This document shows, one piece after another, positions 7,859-16,573 of a DNA stretch of 64,000 bases; the stretch's first letter is position 1; the number at the start of each line of letters is the position of its first letter. The notes beneath the pieces are model-generated. The model was not told the origin of the DNA, did no database searches, and worked only from the letters and a program-made list of their open reading frames with translations. Made by a program: the position numbers and the translations under genes. Where the stretch lies: NCBI GenBank assembly GCA_905234845.1, contig CAJOIW010000002.1, positions 1 to 64,000 of the forward strand, written 5' to 3'. The stretch comes from an uncultured Prevotella sp. (GTDB lineage Bacteria > Bacteroidota > Bacteroidia > Bacteroidales > Bacteroidaceae).

Positions 7859-7935
7859 AAAGTTTTTGCCAGCAAGAGCAGAGGTAAGCTTGCTTACTCT
7901 ATGCCGAGCGCAGCTAAAACTTCTGCAAAGGTAAG
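7859..7935 (-). repeat. ssrA leader repeat, copy 1
   Basis: Reading the minus strand, TACCTTTG CAGAAGTTTTAGC begins a stretch of about 76 bp. It is nearly identical to the one upstream of the zinc-ribbon/radical SAM operon (9850-9925), with about seven differences. The two ends (CAGAAGTTTTAGC and GCAAAAACTTTG) are imperfect inverted copies, so the transcribed leader should fold into one long hairpin. Confidence 0.8.
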
Positions 7936-7957
7936 AAGAAATCCATAAACCTCCAAA
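7926..7957 (-). promoter_or_regulatory. ssrA promoter
   Basis: On the minus strand TTTG (7954-7957), a 20-nt spacer and TACCTTTG (7926-7933) give a full promoter. Transcription from about 7919 would add a 5' leader of nearly 100 nt before mature tmRNA, made of the leader repeat. Confidence 0.8.
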
Positions 7958-8136
7958 TATTTTCTCTAATTTATTTCAAAAGGATGTTTTAGTGTTTAGA
8001 TGTTAATATGTCTAAAATGCCAGTTCGTCGTTTTAACATTTCAACTTGTCGGGGAATAGTCTTTGATGGGAGAGAATTTGACTTTTGTTAACTAAAATTT
8101 GGTCTTTGTCGGATGGCCGTTATGCCTTTATTTTGC

Positions 8137-8240
8137 GAAAGGTATATGTTTCGGGTGACAAAAGACGGTCTTTCGCAACCTGAAAGATGGTCTTTGGGAA
8201 GGTGAAAGCTTAGCTCTCGGAAGTGAAACATGTATCTTTC
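8137..8240 (-). repeat. 22-bp-periodic palindrome array A (inverted orientation)
   Basis: Five palindromes of 15-16 bp start at 8137, 8160, 8182, 8204 and 8225, so the step is 21-23 bp. Examples are GAAAGGTATATGTTTC, AAAAGACGGTCTTTC and GAAAGCTTAGCTCTC. Read on the minus strand the order matches arrays B, C and D (TATA-type, TAAGC-type, two ACCGT-type, TATA-type). The rest of the 7960-8468 gap is AT-rich with no gene. Confidence 0.85.
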
Positions 8241-8468
8241 GTAAAGTGAATGGGAAAGAAAATAATGAGCGATTAGATGTTAACACTCTGGTTCCCAGTA
8301 CGTTGACAAAATGCAAGAAAAGCGAAAAATTTCTTGAAGAAATGACAAAGTTTAACAGAAAAATGCAGAAACTTCGTTGCTTCTGTATTTTCTCAGGTCT
8401 TCGAGTTTAAGAATTGTTTGTGTTTTTTAAGATATTGGGGTGGTGATTTGTGCCCTTATACTAAACTT

Positions 8469-9539
8469 TTATCTCGTCGGATTTCCAGCGAGCTGGCAGT
8501 TGTGGCAGAAGGCTGGTGTGACATTTCGTTGCCACGCCTGACGGAATTTCTGGGCTTTCTCGCTATTAAGTACGTCCATGACGGGTTGCTCGAAGACATT
8601 GCCGAAGTTGAGCAGCTTTGGGAAGGGTTTTGCGCAGCATGGCACATAGTAGCCGTCCCATGTGATATAGGGGTATTCCCAAGGGAAGATACAGTCGTGG
8701 AAGGTACCCTCGGCAGGAATGTCGGCTCCGGTGATTTCGAGGTTGGGGTAGTCGTAGCTGAGGGCCTTGATCTCGCTGATGGTCTCGCGGTACTCGGCAG
8801 AACGGAAGAATTCGTAAAAACTGCGATCGAGTTCGGGACGGGCGGTAATGCTCACACAGTTGAAGTTGACATACGCTATTCCCATCTCGTGGGCAAAGGC
8901 GACAACGTTTTTCATGTCGAGATAGTTCTCTCTCATCGCCACGCAGTTGATCATAAAGGTAATGCCTTTTCCTTTCTCCATGGTGAAACGGATGTTGTCT
9001 TTCACCTCAGCGAAAGAGGTGTTCGGGCGTATGGTTTCATAGACCGGTCCGACGCCGTCAACCGAGAACTGGATGTTGTCGACGTAGGGCAGGATGGCTT
9101 CTATGCGCTGCTTATAGTCGCGGAGGTGGGCATTGGTGGAGATGGTGATGATGATACTCTTCTTCTTGTGTTTGATGTATTTCACCACGTTGGTCAGGTG
9201 AGGGTAGAGCAGTGTCTCGCCAAGTCCGGTCAGACCGATGGAGTCGAGATAGGGATAGAGCTGGTCTATGATGGCACAGGCCCTGTCAAGAGGCATGAAA
9301 CCTTTGTCCATCTCCTTGCCGTATTGATACTCGCGGGGGCACATCAGGCAATGGAGATTGCAGACGTTGCCCAATTCTATCATGGCATTTGTGGGATGCG
9401 CCACGCGAGTATTTTTCTCTTTGTTGAGGAGCATCTTACGTATGCGGTTACTGGCATAGCGGAGCAGGTCACCGTTCACCCGCGTGGCAAGAATAACTTT
9501 TTTTAGGAGTTCGCGTCTCCGCTTGTTCAACCAGCCCAT
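8469..9539 (-). CDS. Radical SAM protein with SPASM-like C-terminus
   Basis: Radical SAM enzymes use a 4Fe-4S cluster and S-adenosylmethionine to start radical chemistry. The cluster motif CNLHCLMC (CxxxCxxC) is at about residue 50. The GLGETLLYP motif and a TIM-barrel pattern follow, and the C-terminus has further cysteines (DCIFPW, YVPCCAKPF, CHNCQ) as in SPASM domains that hold auxiliary clusters. I start at ATG 9539, 3 bp after the upstream gene stops; the TTG at 9548 would overlap that gene. Such proteins modify peptides, RNA or small molecules, and no substrate gene is recognisable. It is co-transcribed with the zinc-ribbon protein from the shared-leader promoter. Confidence 0.85.
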   Translation of the reverse strand: MGWLNKRRRELLKKVILATRVNGDLLRYASNRIRKMLLNKEKNTRVAHPTNAMIELGNVCNLHCLMCPREYQYGKEMDKGFMPLDRACAIIDQLYPYLDSIGLTGLGETLLYPHLTNVVKYIKHKKKSIIITISTNAHLRDYKQRIEAILPYVDNIQFSVDGVGPVYETIRPNTSFAEVKDNIRFTMEKGKGITFMINCVAMRENYLDMKNVVAFAHEMGIAYVNFNCVSITARPELDRSFYEFFRSAEYRETISEIKALSYDYPNLEITGADIPAEGTFHDCIFPWEYPYITWDGYYVPCCAKPFPKLLNFGNVFEQPVMDVLNSEKAQKFRQAWQRNVTPAFCHNCQLAGNPTR

Positions 9540-9541
9540 AT

Positions 9542-9811
9542 TCAGCAATTTTTCAGTATGATGGCCACGAGTACCAGACAGCCGACGGCAGCCACGATGA
9601 ATAGTGTGGAAAACAGGAAGAAGCGTTTCAGCCGCCGGTCGAGATCGTTGCTGCCAGACGGTCGAGGCGCGGAAGTGGCTTTGCGCTGTTCTGGCAGTCT
9701 CACCCTAATAATAGCTCCACAAGTCTGGCAACGGCAACGCTCCTCACCGCCATGCGGAAAGTCTTTCACATATTGGCTGCCGCAGTGCGGGCATGTAATG
9801 CTGTATTTCAT
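9542..9811 (-). CDS. Small zinc-ribbon membrane protein
   Basis: This 89-residue protein is not assigned to a characterised family. The N-terminal half has two CxxC pairs (CPHCGSQY and CQTCGAII) that should bind one zinc ion. A basic, proline-rich stretch follows, then one membrane helix (about 63-86, FFLFSTLFIVAAVGCLVLVAIIL). It would sit in the inner membrane with the ribbon in the cytoplasm. The downstream radical SAM gene begins 3 bp after its stop, so the two are translationally coupled and probably work together. I do not infer a function. Confidence 0.75.
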   Translation of the reverse strand: MKYSITCPHCGSQYVKDFPHGGEERCRCQTCGAIIRVRLPEQRKATSAPRPSGSNDLDRRLKRFFLFSTLFIVAAVGCLVLVAIILKNC

Positions 9812-9849
9812 ATCAATAGTTTAATGTCAACGGTAACGATAACGGTTGC

Positions 9850-9926
9850 AAAGTTTTTGCCAGCAAGAGCAGAGCCAAGCTTGTTTGAGCTATGCCGAGC
9901 GCCGCTAAAACTTCTGCAAAGGTAAT
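9850..9926 (-). promoter_or_regulatory. Leader repeat copy 2 with promoter for the radical SAM operon
   Basis: On the minus strand TACCTTTG (9917-9924) is a -7 element. It is followed by the same CAGAAGTTTTAGC...GGCAAAAACTTTG leader found before ssrA. No TTTG lies 20 nt upstream; the nearest TTTG (9939-9942) has a 14-nt spacer. The leader ends about 40 nt before the zinc-ribbon start codon. Confidence 0.65.
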
Positions 9927-10024
9927 GAAAATTCTGAGCAAACGAAGCGGATGTAAAATATTTTTTAACTTTTTTACAACAAACTTCTATTTTTTACGTT
10001 ATAAATAAAAAATAAAGCCAGACA

Positions 10025-10660
10025 GTGACGGATTTGCAGATTTCACAAATCGACATAAAAGACGGCATGGGAGCTTTTTCGAGGGCTCTCAAGCGGGCAA
10101 CCGACATGGTGTGCTCGCTGTTAGGCTTGTTATTGCTCTCGCCAGTATTCTTGTTGATTGCCTTGTTGATAAAGAAGCAGAATAATGGTCCTGTGTTCTT
10201 CCGCCAAATCCGCATAGGTTACAAGGGGCGCCCCTTTGTTATCTATAAATTCCGCACGATGAGTAGTGAGATTGAGGAGAAAGGCCCTCAGCTCGTGGCC
10301 ACTTGCGACGACAGCAACTCTACTAAACTTGAGCAATTCCTGCGCGGTCATCACCTTGACGAACTGCCACAGTTATGGAACGTGCTGCGTGGCGACATGT
10401 CGCTGGTGGGACCTCGGCCGGAGCGTAAGTTCTTCATCGACCAGATACTCGAGGCAGATCCATCGTATCCCATCGTTTACAACATGCGGCCGGGACTCAC
10501 CTCAGATGCCACACTCTACAACGGCTATACCGATACGATGGAGAAGATGATACGTCGGCTCCATATGGATATCGATTATTACAAGAATCGCTCACTTTGG
10601 CTTGACTTCAAAATATTCGCCAAGACCTTCCTCGGCATTGTCAGTGGGAAAAGAATATGA
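10025..10660 (+). CDS. Undecaprenyl-phosphate sugar phosphotransferase (WcaJ/PglC type)
   Basis: This enzyme moves a sugar phosphate from a nucleotide sugar onto undecaprenyl phosphate, the first step of making a repeat unit. The bacterial sugar transferase domain is complete: a membrane helix (SLLGLLLLSPVFLLIALLI), then GPVFFRQIRIGYKGRPF, YKFRTM, DELPQLWNVLRGDMSLVGPRPE and the MRPGLTS motif. At 211 residues it is the short monotopic form without the extra N-terminal helices. The start is GTG 10025; ATG 10067 is a possible alternative. Its stop overlaps the export gene by 4 bp. It opens the polysaccharide cluster. Confidence 0.9.
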   Translation: MTDLQISQIDIKDGMGAFSRALKRATDMVCSLLGLLLLSPVFLLIALLIKKQNNGPVFFRQIRIGYKGRPFVIYKFRTMSSEIEEKGPQLVATCDDSNSTKLEQFLRGHHLDELPQLWNVLRGDMSLVGPRPERKFFIDQILEADPSYPIVYNMRPGLTSDATLYNGYTDTMEKMIRRLHMDIDYYKNRSLWLDFKIFAKTFLGIVSGKRI

Positions 10661-10740
10661 GCCAGACAAATGTGAGAAGAGATAAAAAAGTAAGAAAAAT
10701 GATTGTTGATGTATTCAATACTCTAAAAACAAACGAAAGA

Positions 10741-13341
10741 ATGAATCGTATTTGGATAAGAAAGGCTCTTTTGGCCGTGACGCTGATACTCTGTTTTCCT
10801 ATCGTTTCCTCAGCTCAGTCGATGACCGATGAACAGGTGATGAAAACCATCATTCGCGAGCATGAGGCAGGACGAAGCAACTCGCAAATTGTGGTCAGAC
10901 TGATGCAAAGCGGCGTGAACATTCAGCAGATACAGCGTGTGCGTCGTAAATATGAAACTCAGCTTCGTCAGCAGGAAACAGTGGGTTCTGTTCCTGGTGA
11001 GACCGAGAAAGCCGCATCGAGGCTGAGAAACAATAACGGCGACGAGCGCGACGATACTCCTACAGGGCAGGGACCCGATAATACCGGTAACTATACTAAT
11101 TACCGTGTAATGCAGGGTGCTGACTATCGGCATACTTATGACGATGACGACCCTGACTATCTTCTCATGCAGCAGGAATTGAGCGGGCTATTGCCTGTTG
11201 ACACCGTAGAGCTCATCAAACAGTTGCAAGCCCAGCTTGAGCGGAAGGGGAAAAAAGTATTTGGACGTGATATTTTCAATAATAAAAACCTGACGTTTGA
11301 GCCGAATATGAACATTGCCACACCGCAGAACTATCGGCTCGGCCCTGGTGATGCTGTCATTGTAGACATCTACGGGGCATCTCAGAAGACAATGACTGCT
11401 TCAGTATCACCTGATGGTGACATCAATATCGAGGGATTCGGTCCTATACAAGTTAGCGGACTCAGTATCAAGGAGGCCAATACCCGCATACAAAGCCAGT
11501 TGGGTAAACGCTACAGTAGCAGTCGCATAAGGCTCACTCTCGGACAGACACGCACCATCACCATTAACATCATGGGTGAGGTAAAGGCTCCGGGAACCTA
11601 TACCGTCTCGGCCTTTGCCAGTGTGTTCCACGCACTCTATATGGCAGGTGGTACCAATGACCTCGGAACGCTTAGAAATATTAAGATTTATCGCAATAGT
11701 CAGCTCATTTCTATGGTTGACATCTACGACTATATTCTTAATGGTAAGCTCTCGGGTAATGTGCGTTTGGCCGATAACGACGTCATCGTGGTAGGTCCCT
11801 ACGATTGCCTGGTCAATATTACTGGTAAGGTAAAACGGCCGATGTACTATGAGATGAAGAAAAATGAAAGCGTTGGCTCGTTGCTCAAATATGCTGGTGG
11901 TTTTACGGGTGATGCTTACCGCAAGGCCGTTCGTCTGATAAGAAAGACTGGTCGCGAGTTTTCCGTCTTTAATATCGAAGAGTTCGATATGAATGAATTT
12001 CTGATTGCTGATGGTGACTCTGTAGCAGTGGACAGCATTCTTCAACGTTATGAGGATATGGTGGAAGTGCGTGGAGCCGTATTCCGTCCAGGAATGTATC
12101 ATGTAGGTGGTGAAATCAATAGTGTGCGCACGCTCATCGAGCATGCCGAGGGTCTCACAGAGGAAGCCTTTACGGCTCGTGCCATCATCCATCGCATGAA
12201 AGAAGATCGCACCCTTGAGATAGTTCGTGCCGATGTAGGAGGTATCATGAAAGGAACTGTCCCCGATGTGCCACTCAAGGAAAATGATGTGCTTTTTATC
12301 CCTACACGTTCAGATGTCATGACTGAGCGGACAATTACTATTCATGGTGAAGTCCATAGTCCAGGTATCTACAAATATGCTGATAACGAGACACTGGAGG
12401 ATTTCGTGCTACAGGCTGGCGGGCTGACCGACAGAGCCTCTGTAGTGAAAGTTGACGTGTCACGTCGTATGAAGAATCCAAAGGCTTTGGCCAATGACTC
12501 TATCATTGCCCGCACTTTCAGTTTCGCGCTGAAAGACGGCTTTGTTATCGATGGCGAGCCGGGCTTTACTCTAATGCCCTTTGACGAAGTTTATGTGCGT
12601 AGAAGTCCAGGCTACAGCCAACAGCAGAATGTATTTGTCGAAGGGGAAGTGGTGTTCAGTGGCACTTATACCTTGACACAGAAAAAACAACGATTGAGCG
12701 ACATTATCCGTGAGACTGGTGGCCTTAACGATTTGGCTTATGCAAAAGGGGCACGCCTTGAACGTCGCTTTACGTCAGAGGAGCGGAAACTGGCAGAGGC
12801 AACGTTGCGTAAGGCCCGTGAGGAAGCCGAAGGCAATTTGCAGGCACAGGTGGCAAAAACGGGCAATGCCAGTCTGGCAAGCCTTGACATGACCGAACAA
12901 TTAAAAAAATATGAGATAGGCGAGTTCTATCCCGTCGGCATTGAATTGGACAAGGCTCTTAAGAACCCCGGCGGATCGGAAGACCTCGTTCTCAGGGGAG
13001 GAGACCGCATTATCATACCTCAATACGACGCGACAGTGAAGATTAACGGCGAGGTGATGTATCCCAACACAGTCGGCTTCATGAAGGGCAAAAGCGTGAA
13101 ATACTACATAGATCAGGCAGGCGGCTTCAACAGCAGGGCAAAACGGAAGCAGGCCTACATCATCTACATGAACGGCACCGTGGCCAAGGTCACCCACAAT
13201 GCCAAGCCGCAGCCTGGTTGCCAGATAGTCGTCCCGGCAAAGATTCCTTCAAAGGGAACACTTGCTGAAACTCTGAGCATCGCCACCACAGTAGGCTCCC
13301 TCGCCGCCGTCATCGCTACAATCGCAAATATTCTGAAATAG
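10741..13341 (+). CDS. Polysaccharide export outer membrane protein, Wza-like, multi-SLBB
   Basis: Wza-like proteins form the outer-membrane channel for capsule or exopolysaccharide. The reading frame opens at 10657, but a clean signal peptide (MNRIWIRKALLAVTLILCFP, cut after VSSAQS) starts at ATG 10741, which I prefer. The Poly_export domain begins near YRLGPGDAVIVDIYGASQ, and several SLBB repeats follow (each with GEVxxPGTY, such as GEVKAPGTYTVSAF, GEVHSPGIYKYADN and GEVVFSGTYTL). At about 866 residues it is far longer than E. coli Wza, as is usual for the Bacteroidota SLBB type. A short hydrophobic segment ends the protein (about 840-865). Confidence 0.9.
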   Translation: MNRIWIRKALLAVTLILCFPIVSSAQSMTDEQVMKTIIREHEAGRSNSQIVVRLMQSGVNIQQIQRVRRKYETQLRQQETVGSVPGETEKAASRLRNNNGDERDDTPTGQGPDNTGNYTNYRVMQGADYRHTYDDDDPDYLLMQQELSGLLPVDTVELIKQLQAQLERKGKKVFGRDIFNNKNLTFEPNMNIATPQNYRLGPGDAVIVDIYGASQKTMTASVSPDGDINIEGFGPIQVSGLSIKEANTRIQSQLGKRYSSSRIRLTLGQTRTITINIMGEVKAPGTYTVSAFASVFHALYMAGGTNDLGTLRNIKIYRNSQLISMVDIYDYILNGKLSGNVRLADNDVIVVGPYDCLVNITGKVKRPMYYEMKKNESVGSLLKYAGGFTGDAYRKAVRLIRKTGREFSVFNIEEFDMNEFLIADGDSVAVDSILQRYEDMVEVRGAVFRPGMYHVGGEINSVRTLIEHAEGLTEEAFTARAIIHRMKEDRTLEIVRADVGGIMKGTVPDVPLKENDVLFIPTRSDVMTERTITIHGEVHSPGIYKYADNETLEDFVLQAGGLTDRASVVKVDVSRRMKNPKALANDSIIARTFSFALKDGFVIDGEPGFTLMPFDEVYVRRSPGYSQQQNVFVEGEVVFSGTYTLTQKKQRLSDIIRETGGLNDLAYAKGARLERRFTSEERKLAEATLRKAREEAEGNLQAQVAKTGNASLASLDMTEQLKKYEIGEFYPVGIELDKALKNPGGSEDLVLRGGDRIIIPQYDATVKINGEVMYPNTVGFMKGKSVKYYIDQAGGFNSRAKRKQAYIIYMNGTVAKVTHNAKPQPGCQIVVPAKIPSKGTLAETLSIATTVGSLAAVIATIANILK

Positions 13342-13372
13342 AATGAGAATAAGGGGTGAAATTATTAACGAC

Positions 13373-14512
13373 ATGAAAGAAAAAAATCATATCAAAGAAA
13401 TTGATATTGTCGGTATACTGAAAAAAGTGTTGGAATATAAAAGAACACTTGCTATTTCCTTAACCATTGGAGCTGTATTTGGGATAATAGTAGCACTAAA
13501 TACCCCCAAAACATATCAAGCTGAGGTCATCTTGGCACCAGAGATGTCATCGGCAGGATTAGGGATGTCCGATAAGATATCAGATATGGCATCAACGTTT
13601 GGAATAGATGTTGGAGGAAAGAATTCGATGGATGCAATCTATCCGGAAATCTATCCAAGTGTGTTTGCTTCAACCGATTTCATTTTGTCACTATTTGATG
13701 TGCCCATAACGTTGAAAGGAGACAGCATACATAAAACATATTATAAACATCTCGTTCAAGATTTAAAACCCGGATTTTGGGACTACCCTAAGCTATGGTT
13801 TGCCAAAATTTTTCCCCCTAAGAATGATGATGTACCAAACAAAAGAAACGGCATAGATCCTTTTCATTTGACAAAAAAGGAAGAAAATACCGTAGATTTC
13901 ATAAGGGGATCCATCGGCTGTCTAATAGACCAAAAAACAAGCGTTATTTCTATTAGCATAAAAGATCAGGATCCACAAGTGTCTGCCATTATGGCAGACA
14001 CCCTGCAGAATCGGTTACAAGCATATATAACAGAATACAAAACCAAGAAAGCACGTACTGATTTGGCTTATTATACAAAACTCTACAATGAAAGTAAACA
14101 AGCATACAGACACGCTCAGCAAGTCTATGCCACATACGCGGATGCCAATCAAGACATTATATTGCAATCGTATGCCTCGAAGCGCGATGAGCTGGAAAAT
14201 GAGATGCAGATTAAATACAACATTTATACCCAGATGACTAATCAGTTGCAGAATGCAATAGCTAAAGTACAAGAGCAAACTCCTGCTTTCACAATTATAC
14301 AGAAAGCAACTGTTCCGAATCGTCCCTCAAGTCGTCCTCGTTCAATGACGGTTCTCATATACATCCTAATTGCCTTTATATTTGACGTACTATGGGTGGC
14401 ATTTATTCGTGATTATTATTCAAAAAGTAAAAAAGACAGGAAGGGAAACAACTTTTCTACCGAGGCAATAAAGACAGCTCATGACAAAGGCGTAGATGCT
14501 TCGTCAAAGTAA
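13373..14512 (+). CDS. Chain-length determinant (Wzz-like) protein
   Basis: Wzz proteins set polymer length and sit in the inner membrane with a large periplasmic bundle. ATG 13373 (MKEKNHIKEIDIVGILKKV) is the natural family start, though the frame is open to 13343. The first membrane helix (about 27-49) is followed by TPKTYQAEVILAPE. A helical region spans about 180-300. The PNRPSSRPR motif before the last helix (TVLIYILIAFIFDVLWVAFI) is typical of the family. It lacks the cytoplasmic tyrosine-kinase domain of BY-kinases. From this gene onward the cluster becomes clearly more AT-rich, which suggests a separately acquired segment. Confidence 0.87.
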   Translation: MKEKNHIKEIDIVGILKKVLEYKRTLAISLTIGAVFGIIVALNTPKTYQAEVILAPEMSSAGLGMSDKISDMASTFGIDVGGKNSMDAIYPEIYPSVFASTDFILSLFDVPITLKGDSIHKTYYKHLVQDLKPGFWDYPKLWFAKIFPPKNDDVPNKRNGIDPFHLTKKEENTVDFIRGSIGCLIDQKTSVISISIKDQDPQVSAIMADTLQNRLQAYITEYKTKKARTDLAYYTKLYNESKQAYRHAQQVYATYADANQDIILQSYASKRDELENEMQIKYNIYTQMTNQLQNAIAKVQEQTPAFTIIQKATVPNRPSSRPRSMTVLIYILIAFIFDVLWVAFIRDYYSKSKKDRKGNNFSTEAIKTAHDKGVDASSK

Positions 14513-14521
14513 AATTGAAAA

Positions 14522-15670
14522 ATGGAGTATGCGTTTCCATATCTCTTATTAGCCAGTTTCTATGGCATCCTTGGTTGGTGGTATAGAACGGCAGAAGAAG
14601 GACTCACCAGAGGGCGCATTGTTGTGCTGTGTATTGTCACATTTATTCTCTTTTTTGGTTTGCGAGGATTTGTTTTCTATGACTGGTATGGTTATTACCC
14701 AAATTTTAATAGTTATTCTCTTGCCACCCTTAAAACTTTACCATTTAGTCAGTGGCCTTATGAACCAGGATTTGTTTTGTTAATGACTTCATGTAAGGCC
14801 TTATACAACAATTTCCATTTCTTTGTCTTTGTCTGTACATGTATCAACGCGGTTCTCCTTTTTCGTTTTTTCGGCAAGTACTCCTTTAACGTTCCATTAA
14901 GCCTGATGGTCTTCTTGTGCATGAATGGAATAGGGCTTTCTACAGACCTTATGAGGAATTCCATTTCTATTTTACTTTTTATCAATGCTTTGGAGTTTCT
15001 TGAGAAACGTCGCCCTATACCTTATTTTGCAGTATGTGTGTTAGCTACATCTATTCATTACTCTTCGCTTCTTTTCTTCCCTCTTTATTTCTTCTTACAC
15101 CGCCGCATAAGCAAATGGGTCTTTTTAGGTGTTTTTATTATTGGCAACATGATTTTTCTTCTGCGCATACCTGTATTTTTGCAATTAGTTTCATATTTTG
15201 CCAATTACATAGACCCCAAACTCCAATTAAAGATAGACATATATGTAAAATATGCCACCGGAATTGGTTTCAAATTGGATTTAGGCTTTATTGAGCGTTT
15301 GTTCTCTGGCATTCTTGTATTTATTTATTATGATAAGCTAAGAGGTATTAGAGAGAATTCCAATATTTTCATCAATGCTATTCTGCTTTATTTTATCGTG
15401 TTTTATGCTTTTAGTGAGTTCCCTGTTATCAGTAAACGCTTTGCTACTCTTTTTGTATTTAGCTATTGGATTATATGGAGTGATTTAATAAGATGTTTCT
15501 CCCTCAGAAACAATCGTAATCTGTTTATAGCATTTCTTTCAATATATTGTTTATTAAAAACCTATAGCCTATGTAATTATCCTTTTGCGAAATATGACAA
15601 TTTAATCTGGGGTGTTAAATCCTATCAAGAGCGGAAAATAATTTTCGATAAAACGTTTAACGAATCATGA
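14522..15670 (+). CDS. EpsG-family polysaccharide polymerase (Wzy-like)
   Basis: This 382-residue protein has ten or more membrane helices and the loop motif of EpsG-type proteins: FFGLRGFVFYDWYGYYPNF near residue 45 and LSTDLMRNSISILLFINALEFLEKRR near 135. That arrangement is known from polymerases that join repeat units on the outer face of the inner membrane. Wzy proteins share little sequence, so the call rests on topology, motif and position between wzz and the glycosyltransferases. It is AT-rich and has no close neighbour of the same kind. Confidence 0.78.
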   Translation: MEYAFPYLLLASFYGILGWWYRTAEEGLTRGRIVVLCIVTFILFFGLRGFVFYDWYGYYPNFNSYSLATLKTLPFSQWPYEPGFVLLMTSCKALYNNFHFFVFVCTCINAVLLFRFFGKYSFNVPLSLMVFLCMNGIGLSTDLMRNSISILLFINALEFLEKRRPIPYFAVCVLATSIHYSSLLFFPLYFFLHRRISKWVFLGVFIIGNMIFLLRIPVFLQLVSYFANYIDPKLQLKIDIYVKYATGIGFKLDLGFIERLFSGILVFIYYDKLRGIRENSNIFINAILLYFIVFYAFSEFPVISKRFATLFVFSYWIIWSDLIRCFSLRNNRNLFIAFLSIYCLLKTYSLCNYPFAKYDNLIWGVKSYQERKIIFDKTFNES

Positions 15671-15682
15671 TTAATAAACATC

Positions 15683-16558
15683 ATGCGACACGATTTAGTC
15701 TCTATAATATTAGTTAACTACAACTCTACTCAATATCTGATAGATGCCGTTAAATCCATTCATAAAGAATGTACTGATGTGAACTATGAGATTATTGTTG
15801 TGGATAATGCCTCTCCAGACAATGGTACGGAATTACTTCGTGAAGCCTTTGGCAAAGAAATAATACTGATAGAAAACTCTGAAAACATTGGCTTTGGCAG
15901 GGCTAATAACGTCGGCTATAATGTCTCGCAGGGCGAATATATCTTCTTTCTAAATCCCGATACGATATTGCTTAACAATGCAGTAAAAATTTTCCTTGAT
16001 TACATAAAGATACATGCCAAAGACAAAATCGGTGCTGTTGGAGCTATTTTGAGTGACACACATGGTAATCCTATCAATTCATACGGTAAATTCATTTCCC
16101 CTAAACAAGTTTTTGAAAGTTATAAAAAGGAACAATACAAAAACAAAGTGTGCTTTGTGAATGAGGCTATTCCTGTTGATTTCATTACGGGGGCAGATTT
16201 GTTTACCACGCGACAGGTTCTCGAAGATGTTGGTGTATTCGATCCTGTGTTTTTTATGTATTGCGAAGAAGTAGATTTGCAAAAACGAATGGCAAACGCA
16301 GGATATGTAAGAACTATCATACCAAAGGCAAGGATATTACACTATGATGGAGGCTCCTATACAAAGACCCAGAAGAGGTCTGCCCGCCGTAGATTAGAGT
16401 ATGGACGCAGCCAAATCATCTACATTAAGAAACATTACGGAAATTTTGCTTATTTCCTTTTTCGCTTGCGTTTTGCTTTCTACAGATTACCGGCGGTATT
16501 TAATCCATATTATTCGATGAAAGATAATCTTAATTATTTAAAGTTGTTGTTGTCTTAA
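15683..16558 (+). CDS. Glycosyltransferase family 2 (rhamnosyltransferase-like)
   Basis: This GT-A enzyme adds one sugar to the lipid-linked repeat unit at the cytoplasmic face. It starts with ISIILVNYNSTQYLIDAVKSI-like strands, has the nucleotide-binding VVDNASPDNGTELL and the metal site FLNPDTILL (DxD-like). The later segment DVGVFDPVFFMYCEEVDLQKRM carries the acidic catalytic region typical of WcaA/RfbF-type enzymes. The C-terminal 50 residues are basic and amphipathic, fitting membrane contact. Donor and acceptor cannot be told from sequence. Confidence 0.87.
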   Translation: MRHDLVSIILVNYNSTQYLIDAVKSIHKECTDVNYEIIVVDNASPDNGTELLREAFGKEIILIENSENIGFGRANNVGYNVSQGEYIFFLNPDTILLNNAVKIFLDYIKIHAKDKIGAVGAILSDTHGNPINSYGKFISPKQVFESYKKEQYKNKVCFVNEAIPVDFITGADLFTTRQVLEDVGVFDPVFFMYCEEVDLQKRMANAGYVRTIIPKARILHYDGGSYTKTQKRSARRRLEYGRSQIIYIKKHYGNFAYFLFRLRFAFYRLPAVFNPYYSMKDNLNYLKLLLS

Positions 16559-16573
16559 TATTTAAGAAAAGAT

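Noticed and set aside
7341-7875. Several short ORFs over the tmRNA
   Set aside because: They are shadows of a structured RNA gene whose ends, T loop and tag frame are all visible.
8418-9506. 362-aa plus-strand ORF
   Set aside because: It is the antisense shadow of the radical SAM gene, which has intact cluster motifs on the minus strand.
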